Assembly: GCA_025459035.1 (NCBI GenBank)
Contig: JALORJ010000096.1
Span: 1-13,499 of the forward strand
Length of the DNA: 13,499 nt
Origin: Burkholderiales bacterium
Lineage (GTDB): Bacteria; Pseudomonadota; Gammaproteobacteria; Burkholderiales; Ga0077523
Direction: 5' to 3'
Below, piece after piece: positions 7,535 through 13,499 of the stretch. How positions within the stretch are numbered: the first letter of the stretch is position 1; every line of letters begins with the position of its first letter. The notes beneath the pieces were generated by a model. That model saw nothing but the letters and a program-made list of their open reading frames with translations. It was not told the DNA's origin and did no database searches. The position numbers and the translations under genes are program-made.

Positions 7535-9346
7535 CGTGCTCGCCGACGCGGCCACGCGATTCCGGCGATGCCGCGCGGGAGCCCGAGCACGAGTGCGAGC
7601 ACGAGCGCGCCGACCGCCATGCGCCAGTACGGGACATGGCGCAGCGCGCTGTCCTGCAGCAGCGTGAACGACACCGCGCCGACCACGGCGCCCGCGACCG
7701 ACTGCACCCCGCCCAGCAGCACCATGACGAGCGCGTCGACCGACCGCGGGATCGCCATCAGGTCCGGCGACAGGCTGCCCTTCGCGAGTGCGACGACGGC
7801 GCCGCCGACGCCGCCGATCGCGGCCGCGAAGACGAAGGCGCGCGCCTGTACCCGCGGTCCGTCGATGCCGCTGGCGGCCGCGCGTTGCGGGGCGTCGCGC
7901 ACGGCGCGCAGGCGCGCGCCGAAGCCGCTGCGCGCGAGCGCCGCGGTGGCGGCGACGCCGGCCGTCGCGAGGATGACGGCGACCGCGACGAAGCCGCGCG
8001 GGGTGCCGAGCGTCCCGGCGGGTGCCGTGCCGACGAGCCCGTTGCTGCCGCCGGTGACCCCGTCCCACTGCGTCGCGACCGACCACGCGACCTGCGCGAA
8101 CGCGAGCGTGAACATCGCCAGTCGCACGCCGCCGAGACGCGTGCAGGCCGCACCGACGACCGCGCCGGCCGCGCCCGCCGCGAGCGCGCCGGCCGCGATC
8201 GCGAGCGGCCACGGTGCACCGCCGCGCAGCAGCGCGAGGCCGGTCGCGTACGCACCGATACCGACGAAAGCAGCATGACCGGATCGCGATCTCGGTGGTC
8301 AGCACCGCGGCCCAGTCGCTGCCCAGGGTCGCGACCGCGACCGCGCCGAGCCCCGCGACCGCAAGCGCGAGCGCGCGACGGGCCGGCAACCACCGCGCCG
8401 CGGGGGCCGCATGGCGCTCGGACCGCGCGGGACCGACCTCGGGCATGCGACCGGCGAGCCCGCCGGGGCGCCACACGAGCACAAGCGCCATCAGCACGAA
8501 CTCGATCACCGCCACCGCGCGCGGAGCGTCGAACGCGACCCCCGCGAACGCGACCCGACCGGCCAGCGCGCAGGCGGCCTTCACCAGGCCGATCAGCACC
8601 GATGCCGCGAGGGCGCCGCGCAGGCTGCCGAGCCCACCGGTGACCACGACCACGAACGCGTCGGTGACGGCGCTCAGGTCCATCGACAGCGTCGCGCCGT
8701 CGCGCGCGGCGGCGAGGCCGCCGCCAAGCCCCGCGAGCGCACTGCCCAGCGCGAACACCGCAAGCAGCAGCGGGCTGGCGCGCACGCCCAGGGCCGTCAG
8801 CATCTCCGGGTCCGCCGCCGCCGCGCGCACGCGCAGCCCGAAGCGCGTGCGCGCGAGCAGCGCCTCGAGCGCCAACCACACGGCGATCGCGACGACGATC
8901 AGGAACAGGTCGTAGCGGGGCACGAACGCGTCGCCGACCGCGACCGGCGTGTCGAGGCCGACCGGCAGGGGCGCGAGCCGGTCCTCGGCGCCCCAGATCG
9001 CCCAGACCGCATCGCGGACGATCAGCCCGACGCCGAAGGTGGCCAGCAGCACCGCCAGCGGCGGGCGGTCGAGCAGCGGGCGCACGACGCCTGCCTGCAC
9101 GACCGCGCCGAGCACGGCGGTGACGGCGATCGCCGCCGCCAGCGCGCACCAGAAGCCGGCCGGGCCGTCGACGCGCACCGCGACGTCGCACGCGACCCAC
9201 GCGCCGAGCAGCACGAACGCGCCGTGCGCGAAGTCGACGATGCGTGCGACGCTGAAGATCAGCGCCAGCCCGGACGCGCCGAGGAACAGCGTCGCCGCCG
9301 CCGCCAGGCCGGCCACGACCTGGGCGGCGACCTCGGCGGCCGTCAT
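7531..9346 (-). pseudogene. livH-livM: Fused LivH-LivM permease of a LIV-type ABC importer, with frame break and missing segment in LivM
   Basis: Inner-membrane channel of the transporter. Residues 1-300 (9346-8447) are a complete LivH: IVDFAHGAFVLLGAW, then the EAA-like loop RAAAADPEMLTALGV, and the end VLVWRPGGLAGR. The frame runs on without a stop into LivM (M301 at 8446; WLPARRALALAVAGL, DWAAVLTTEIAI). After I355 (8282) the LivM sequence resumes one base out of phase at 8280 as GHAAFVGIGAYATGLALL and stays coherent to the TGA at 7531, including ARLRAVRDAPQRAAASGID. LivM homologues normally carry about 20 residues between TEIAI and GHAAF, a transmembrane helix plus loop; here only one codon or so is left. 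So about 59 bases appear to be missing. As written the gene is broken: translation from 9346 would read out of frame into livG-livF. A collapsed or dropped stretch in the assembly would also explain it. The ATG overlaps the stop of the binding-protein gene as ATGA. Confidence 0.82.
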
Positions 9347-10560
9347 CGGGCCGGGCGACGCTTCGCGGCCTCGGCCTCCGGCGGCAGTACCGCGGCGCCG
9401 TCGCGATAGACCCAGTCGACCATCGTGCCGCGCCCGTCGCGCAGCGCGAGCCGACCGACGAACGCGCCGAGCGTCGACTGGTGGTCGCCGGCGCGATAGA
9501 CGATGCGCCCGAACGGCGTGTCGACCGGCAGCCCCGCGAACGCGTCGGCGATGCGCTCGGCATCGGTCGCGCCGGCACGCCGCAGCGCGGCGGCGACCGA
9601 GTGCAGCGCCGCGTGGCCGACCACCGAGCCCAGCTTCGGCTCTTCGCCGCCCCAGCGCGCGACGTAGGCGTCGCGAAAGCGCGCGTGCTCCGGGGTGGCG
9701 ACCGCGCGGCCGGGATAGCCGGTGACGAGCCAGCCCTCCGGGGCCTCGGCCTTCAGCGGCTCGAGGTACTCGGGCTCCCCGGCCAGCAGGTTCACCACCG
9801 CCCGATCGCGAAACAGGCCGCGGTTGCGGCCTTCGCGGACGAAGCGCGCGAGGTCCGGCCCGAAAAGCGCGCTGAAGATCGCGTCGGGTCGGGCACTCGC
9901 GAGCGCCTGCGCGACGGGGCCGGCGTCGATGCGACCCAGCGGCACGAGTTGTTCGACGACCACGGTGGCGTCGGGCTGCGCGCGCGTCATCAGCGCCTTG
10001 AACGCGGCGATCGCGGCCTGTCCGTACTCGTAGTCCGGGGCCACCAGCGCCCAGCGGGTGCGGCCGAGCTTCGCGGCCTCGGGCACCAGCATCGCGGTCT
10101 GCATCCAGGTCGACGCGCGCAGCCGGAACGTGTAGCGATGACCCTGTTCCCAGACGAGCTTGTCGGTCAGCGGTTCGGCCGCGAGGAACACGCGCCGGCG
10201 GCGCAGCGCAAGGTCGCTCACGGCGAGTCCGACATGCGACGCGAAGCCGCCGAACAGCATCACGACCTGCTCGCGCGCGAGCAGTTCTTCCGCGACGCGC
10301 ACGGCGTCGGCCGGGGTGCCGCCGTCGTCGCGCGAGACGACTTCGAGCGCACGCCCCAGCACGCCGCCGGTCGCGTTGACCTGTTCGAGCGCGAGCTGCC
10401 AGCCGCGTCGGTACGGCTCGAGAAACGCGGGGAACTGGGTGTAGGAGTTCAGCTCGCCGATGCGGACCGGATCGGCGGCGGCGCGGGCCGACCGGCCGGC
10501 GCCGGCGAGCATCGGGGCGGCCAGCCCCGCACGCAGCAGGGCGCGGCGTCGTGCCTGCAT
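9343..10560 (-). CDS. Periplasmic substrate-binding protein of the LIV-type ABC importer
   Basis: Periplasmic receptor (Peripla_BP_6, type I fold) that captures the solute and delivers it to the LivHM permease encoded next; 405 residues, the usual length. The N-terminus RRRALLRAGLAAPMLAGAG, followed by an Ala-rich cleavage region, is a signal peptide with a Tat-like RRxLL arrangement and no lipobox cysteine. The mature part opens with the typical VRIGELNSYTQF strand, then GWQLALEQVNATGGVLGR and VVSRDDGGTPADAVRVAEEL, which are hallmarks of the LivK/amide-binding group. WALVAPDYEYGQAAIAAFK and FVREGRNRGLF are further family blocks. The ligand cannot be read from the sequence. The ATG at 10560 shares one base with the stop of the preceding gene (TGATG), and the stop overlaps livH by ATGA, so the whole operon looks coupled. 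A frame extension upstream to 11193 is a shadow of the preceding gene. Confidence 0.92.
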   Translation of the reverse strand: MQARRRALLRAGLAAPMLAGAGRSARAAADPVRIGELNSYTQFPAFLEPYRRGWQLALEQVNATGGVLGRALEVVSRDDGGTPADAVRVAEELLAREQVVMLFGGFASHVGLAVSDLALRRRRVFLAAEPLTDKLVWEQGHRYTFRLRASTWMQTAMLVPEAAKLGRTRWALVAPDYEYGQAAIAAFKALMTRAQPDATVVVEQLVPLGRIDAGPVAQALASARPDAIFSALFGPDLARFVREGRNRGLFRDRAVVNLLAGEPEYLEPLKAEAPEGWLVTGYPGRAVATPEHARFRDAYVARWGGEEPKLGSVVGHAALHSVAAALRRAGATDAERIADAFAGLPVDTPFGRIVYRAGDHQSTLGAFVGRLALRDGRGTMVDWVYRDGAAVLPPEAEAAKRRPAR

Positions 10561-11330
10561 CAGCGACCGGTCCGTGCGACGTAGGCGGCGACCGCCTGCG
10601 CGACCTCGGCCTCGATGCGGGCCTCGACGCGCTGTCGCGGCTCGGGGCCGAGCGTGCGCAGCAGGCGCTGCACCTGCGCCTGCATCACGGCCTGGACGCC
10701 GGGACGCTGCGTGATCGCGACGATCGCGCGCATGTCGCCCGGCGCCAGTGCCGGCGACTCGTCCTGCTCGCCCAGATCGGCCAGCAGTTCCACGAGTTCG
10801 GCCTGGCGCGCCGGTGCGAGCGCACCTTCGCCCAGACCGGCCAGCAGCAGCGTCGCGAGGTTGCGATCGTTCTTCGCGACGACGCGGCGGGCGGTCTCGG
10901 ACCGCTGGAACGCGACCAGCGCCGCGACGTCGTCGTCCTCGAGCGGCGACAGCAGCGTCGTGGCTTCGTCGACCGACGGGATCGCTTCGAGAGTGCCGAC
11001 CATCTCGTACACCAGCGCGTCCGCGCGCGCGTCGGCGGCGTCCCGCTCGGGCGTGGTCGGGTTCCAGTCCGCGCCGAAGCCGCGCTCGGCGCCGACCTCG
11101 GCGAAGCGGCGGTCGAACGCGACGCGCACGACGAACGGCAGCGCGCGTTCGAGCAGCATCGGCAGACGCACGAGACGCTGCGCGTCGACCCACGCGACGA
11201 CCAGCGCGGCGCGATCCGCCGCGTGCACGCGCGGCGTATGCAGCGCGACGATCGCCGCGAGCAACAGGCCGAACACGACGGCGGCGTGCGGCAATGCGGT
11301 CGGCCGCGGGCCTCGGGGCATCGGCGTCAT
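10560..11330 (-). CDS. Secreted hypothetical protein, DUF2059-like, first gene of the ABC operon
   Basis: Function unknown. The 256-residue product has a signal peptide: a short basic N-terminus, the hydrophobic run AAVVFGLLLAAIVAL and a VHA-A cleavage site near residue 38. The mature protein is helical and charged, without membrane segments or cysteines. The stretch DDDVAALVAFQRSETARRVV resembles the core of DUF2059 proteins (an acidic helix, then AFxxSxxG-like), but the match is from memory and weak. It is the first gene of the operon and overlaps the substrate-binding protein gene by one base (TGATG), which argues that the two are made together; an accessory role in the periplasm is inference. 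Start: ATG at 11330; the ATG at 11321 is a possible alternative that leaves the signal peptide intact. No strong ribosome-binding site is visible. Confidence 0.75.
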   Translation of the reverse strand: MTPMPRGPRPTALPHAAVVFGLLLAAIVALHTPRVHAADRAALVVAWVDAQRLVRLPMLLERALPFVVRVAFDRRFAEVGAERGFGADWNPTTPERDAADARADALVYEMVGTLEAIPSVDEATTLLSPLEDDDVAALVAFQRSETARRVVAKNDRNLATLLLAGLGEGALAPARQAELVELLADLGEQDESPALAPGDMRAIVAITQRPGVQAVMQAQVQRLLRTLGPEPRQRVEARIEAEVAQAVAAYVARTGR

Positions 11331-11414
11331 GGCGGATCCGGCAGTGGGGAGACGGGACGTCGATTATCGTCGGCGCCTTCGAGTTCCCGGCCGCGCCGAC
11401 GGCGCATCGCTCCC
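11331..11414. promoter_or_regulatory. Divergent intergenic region, likely promoters for both directions
   Basis: The 84 bases separate the ABC operon (minus) from the FrnE-like gene (plus), so they should hold the start signals of both. The only AT-rich patch is CGATTATCG at 11361-11369, a near-palindrome with one central base. I could not identify convincing -35/-10 pairs, and neither gene has a clear ribosome-binding site here. Confidence 0.3.
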
Positions 11415-12101
11415 ATGCCTCTCACGATCGACGTGATCTCCGATGTCGTGTGCCCGTGGTGCTGGATCGGGAAGCGCCGCCTCGATGCCGCGCTCGCGCA
11501 GTGGAACGCCACCGCGAGCGACGGCCCGGCGGTCGTGCGCTGGCATCCGTTCCAGCTCGCCCCGGACCTCCCGCGCGGCGGCACCGATCGGCGCGCGTAC
11601 CTCGAGGCGAAGTTCGGCGGACCGGAGCGCACGCGCGAGATCTACGCGCGCGTCGAGGCCGCCGGCCGCGAGGTCGGGCTGCCGTTCGCGTTCGACCGCA
11701 TCGCGCGTCAGCCGAACACGCGCCAGGCGCATCGCCTGCTCGCGTGGGCCGCGACGCAGTCCGCGACCGACCGCGTACCCGCGGCCCAGCACGCGCTGGC
11801 CGAGGCGCTGTTCGGGGGCTGGTTCGTCGACGGCGCCGACTACAGCGACGACGCGGCCCTCGCGCGCCAGGCTGCCGCTGCGGGTCTCGACGGCGACGCG
11901 GCGGCCGCGTTCCTGGCGACGGACCAGCTCGACGACGTCGTCGCCGACGGGCTCGACGCCGCCCACCGCATCGGCGTGAGCGGTGTGCCGTTCTTCATCT
12001 TCGACGGCCGCCTCGCCGTGTCGGGGGCGCAGCCGTCCGACGTGCTCGTGGACGCGATGCGACAGGCGCACAGCGATGCCATCGGACGCGCTGACGCCTG
12101 A
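11415..12101 (+). CDS. FrnE-like DsbA-family (thioredoxin-fold) protein
   Basis: Cytoplasmic thioredoxin-fold protein of the DSBA/2-hydroxychromene-2-carboxylate isomerase superfamily, closest to FrnE/polyketide-type DsbA proteins; 228 residues, close to the usual length. The N-terminus IDVISDVVCPWCWIGKRRL carries the CPWC redox motif (C13, C16). WHPFQLAPDLPRGGTDRR, YLEAKFGGPER, FDRIARQPNTRQAHRL and the GVSGVPFFIFDGRLAVSGAQ strand with its cis-proline (VP) are family hallmarks. There is no signal peptide, so it acts in the cytoplasm, probably in disulfide reduction/isomerisation or oxidative-stress tolerance; its partner is unknown. The start ATG at 11415 fits the family N-terminus although no Shine-Dalgarno sequence precedes it. 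Its 3' end overlaps the dehydratase gene by 26 bases, so the two are likely co-translated. Confidence 0.92.
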   Translation: MPLTIDVISDVVCPWCWIGKRRLDAALAQWNATASDGPAVVRWHPFQLAPDLPRGGTDRRAYLEAKFGGPERTREIYARVEAAGREVGLPFAFDRIARQPNTRQAHRLLAWAATQSATDRVPAAQHALAEALFGGWFVDGADYSDDAALARQAAAAGLDGDAAAAFLATDQLDDVVADGLDAAHRIGVSGVPFFIFDGRLAVSGAQPSDVLVDAMRQAHSDAIGRADA

Positions 12102-12972
12102 CGACATCGCGCAGGCGGCGCAGCGCATCGCGCCGCACGTGGCGGTCCTGCTGAAGCTCGAGTGCCTGCAGCACGCCGGGTCGTTCAAGCCGCGCGGCGC
12201 GTTCAACCGCCTGCTGACGTCAGCGGTCCCGCCCGCCGGGGTCATCGCGGCGTCGGGTGGCAACCACGGCATGGCGGTCGCGTACGCCGCGCGAGCGCTG
12301 GGCCATCGGGCCGAGATCTTCGTGCCGGAGATCTCGCCGGCCATCAAGCTCGCGCGGCTGCGCGAGTTCGGCGCCGAGGTGCATGTCGTGGGGCGCGAGT
12401 ACGTCGAGTCGCTGCACGCGAGCCAGGCCCGCCAGCGCGAGACCGGCGCCCTGGTCGTGCACGCGTACGACCACTTCGACGTGCTGGCCGGGCAGGGCAC
12501 GACCGGGCGCGAGTTCGAGGCCCAGGCCGCGCACGACGGCGGGCTCGACACGGTGCTCGTCGCGGTCGGCGGGGGCGGCTTCGTGGGCGGCATCGCCGCG
12601 TGGTTCGGCGGGCGGGTCCGGGTGGTCGGGGTCGAGCCCGAGACGTCGTGCGCGCTGGCGGCGGCACTGGCGGCCGGGGCGCCGGTCGACGTGCCGGTGT
12701 CGGGGGTGGCGGCCGACTCCCTCGGCGCGCGTCGCGTCGGCGAGCTGATGTTCCCGATCGCGCAACGGCACGTCGCACGCGCGGTCACCGTGACCGATGC
12801 CGCGATCCGCGATGCGCAGCGCACGCTGTGGCGCGAGCTGCGCGTGATCGCCGAGCCCGGCGGCGCCGCGGCGCTGGCGGCGCTGCGCAGCGGGCGCTAC
12901 GTGCCGACGCGACGCGACGAGCGCATCGGCGTGCTCGTCTGCGGCGCGAACTGCGACCCGGCCGGCGTCTGA
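12076..12972 (+). CDS. PLP-dependent threonine/serine dehydratase, shortened near the N-terminus
   Basis: Fold-type II PLP enzyme that deaminates threonine or serine to the 2-oxo acid. The Schiff-base lysine is K38 in GSFKPRGAFN, the substrate-binding loop is SGGNHG (60-65), and the phosphate-binding glycine loop is VGGGGFVGG (164-172). The C-terminal VCGANCDP block is also present. There is no ACT regulatory domain, so it is a catabolic-type or broad-specificity enzyme rather than biosynthetic IlvA. At 298 residues it is about 20 shorter than relatives. The loss maps between RIAPHV (V22, 12139-12141) and AVLLKLE (A23): the segment that normally carries the RRTPxL motif and the first strand is absent, in frame. 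Activity is therefore uncertain. The ATG at 12076 lies inside the upstream gene (26-base overlap) and starts at the expected family N-terminus; an in-frame extension to 11983 would only add frnE shadow. Confidence 0.88.
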   Translation: MPSDALTPDDIAQAAQRIAPHVAVLLKLECLQHAGSFKPRGAFNRLLTSAVPPAGVIAASGGNHGMAVAYAARALGHRAEIFVPEISPAIKLARLREFGAEVHVVGREYVESLHASQARQRETGALVVHAYDHFDVLAGQGTTGREFEAQAAHDGGLDTVLVAVGGGGFVGGIAAWFGGRVRVVGVEPETSCALAAALAAGAPVDVPVSGVAADSLGARRVGELMFPIAQRHVARAVTVTDAAIRDAQRTLWRELRVIAEPGGAAALAALRSGRYVPTRRDERIGVLVCGANCDPAGV

Positions 12973-12991
12973 CGGCGCCGCACGACGTCAC

Positions 12992-13012
12992 CAGCGCTCA
13001 GCGCTCAGCGCT
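12992..13012. repeat. Three tandem copies of a 7-bp unit CAGCGCT across the hlyD stop codon
   Basis: Exact copies of CAGCGCT lie at 12992-12998, 12999-13005 and 13006-13012. They cover the TGA stop of the membrane fusion protein (13005-13007) and most of the gap to the convergent dehydratase. The unit contains the palindrome AGCGCT. Because 7 is not a multiple of 3, gain or loss of a copy could alter the sequence after the stop but would not easily remove it. Confidence 0.75.
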
Positions 13013-13499
13013 CGCGCCCCGCGTCGTGCGCCGTGCGCGCGAGTGGCGACCACAGATAGTCGAAGACGCTGCGCGTGCCGAGGTGCACTTCGGCGACGAC
13101 CTGCATGCCGGGAGCGAGCGGTCGCGCGCGACCGTTCGCGGCGTCGGCGAGCGCGGTCGCGTCGAGCGCGATCCGCGTCCGGTATGCCCCCGGTGCGCTC
13201 GCCTGCGGGGTCGCCCCCGGGCGCGCGTCGGCCGGCGCCGCGTGGGACGCGTCGGCGCCGATGTGCCGCACGTGGCCCGGCAGCAGGCCGTGGCGCTGGA
13301 ACGGGTAGGTCGCGACCTTGATCTGCACCGCCTGACCCGCTGCGACGAAGCCGACATCGTCCTGCGCGAGCCAGACCTCCGCTTCGAGCGAGCCGTCGGT
13401 CGGGACCAGCGTGAGCAGAACGGTGCCGGCGGCGAGCACGCTGCCCGACGTGTGCGTCGCGACGTCTTGCACGACGCCGTCGCGCGGGGCCTTCAGCTC
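13005..13499 (-). CDS. HlyD-family membrane fusion protein of a type I secretion system (5' partial)
   Basis: C-terminal 164 residues of a periplasmic adaptor that links an inner-membrane ABC exporter to a TolC-like outer-membrane channel. The frame is open to the window edge; the GTG at 13472 is internal. It begins ELKAPRDGVVQDVATHTSG, the second half of the biotinyl-lipoyl-like domain, then the beta-barrel domain (LEAEVWLAQDDVGFVAAGQAVQIKV, YPFQRHGLLPGHVRHIGADA), and closes with LAPGMQVVAEVHLGTRSVFDYLWSPL, the conserved end of type I adaptors. An Ala/Pro-rich insertion of about 20 residues (ADASHAAPADARPGATPQAS) sits in the barrel. It is convergent with the dehydratase; the exporter ATPase is probably upstream on the minus strand, beyond 13499. 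Confidence 0.92.
   Translation of the reverse strand, partial: ELKAPRDGVVQDVATHTSGSVLAAGTVLLTLVPTDGSLEAEVWLAQDDVGFVAAGQAVQIKVATYPFQRHGLLPGHVRHIGADASHAAPADARPGATPQASAPGAYRTRIALDATALADAANGRARPLAPGMQVVAEVHLGTRSVFDYLWSPLARTAHDAGRER

Noticed and set aside
7531..8127. A separate short LivM gene starting with GTG at 8127
   Set aside because: The GTG is the valine of GGVRLAMF inside LivM; coherent LivM sequence continues upstream to 8280 in the same frame.
5792..8278. An 828-residue plus-strand frame opposite the ABC transporter genes
   Set aside because: Low-complexity translation without motifs; the coherent ABC ATPase and permease motifs are on the minus strand.
8270..8290. Programmed ribosomal frameshift as the explanation for the livM break
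   Set aside because: No slippery run or obvious downstream stimulatory structure is seen, and about 19 conserved residues are absent, which frameshifting cannot supply.
10561..11193. N-terminal extension of the substrate-binding protein frame up to 11193
   Set aside because: It is an Arg-rich shadow of the upstream secreted-protein gene; the real signal peptide starts at 10560.
10748..12094. A 448-residue plus-strand frame overlapping the FrnE-like gene
   Set aside because: Arg/Ala-rich and out of frame with the CPWC-containing protein, which has clear family blocks.

Overview
The window is very GC-rich chromosomal DNA with tightly packed genes. It most likely comes from a betaproteobacterium of the order Burkholderiales. 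The best clue is the DNA polymerase IV: its long insertion after VVGGG and its GRGVVTTATYAAR and RGIDEIYLDL blocks follow the pattern I know from Burkholderiales DinB. That placement is inference from family memory, not from a search. I see no tRNA, rRNA, CRISPR array, insertion sequence or phage gene.

Layout. (1) 1-2393, plus strand: the 3' end of a large secreted, multi-domain surface protein with cadherin-like/Ig-like repeats, a cohesin-like domain and a dockerin-like EF-hand pair. Its 5' end lies outside the window. (2) 2458-5829, minus strand: VOC/glyoxalase-fold protein, HtrA/Deg-type periplasmic protease and dinB, in that transcriptional order. (3) 5951-11330, minus strand: an operon whose genes all overlap by 1 or 4 bases. 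It encodes a small secreted DUF2059-like protein, a LIV-type substrate-binding protein, a fused LivH-LivM permease and a fused LivG-LivF double ATPase. (4) 11415-12972, plus strand: a divergent pair encoding a FrnE-like DsbA-fold protein and a PLP-dependent threonine/serine dehydratase. (5) 13005-13499, minus strand: the 3' end of a HlyD-type membrane fusion protein of a type I secretion system.

How the genes fit together. Region 3 is one transport system: periplasmic receptor, two-domain permease and two-domain ATPase. It is compressed into three polypeptides instead of the usual five. As written, the permease is broken. Around 8280 the LivM half lacks about 19 residues that homologues normally have before the GHAAF block, and the reading frame shifts. 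By chance the first frame stays open all the way through livG-livF to 5951, so an automatic gene caller would report one chimeric 1131-residue protein with a nonsense middle. The dehydratase in region 4 also lacks a stretch of about 18-20 residues near its N-terminus, in frame. Two gaps of similar size in one window suggest either real small deletions or a systematic sequence/assembly problem. The HlyD fragment could belong to a type I exporter, and a cadherin-like protein such as the one in region 1 is a plausible kind of substrate, but the two are 10.6 kb apart and no direct link is visible.

No clearly new system is evident. The points most worth checking are the doubly fused LIV transporter with its frame break, the cohesin-plus-dockerin surface protein, the shortened dehydratase, and an 11-bp tandem repeat upstream of the Deg protease.
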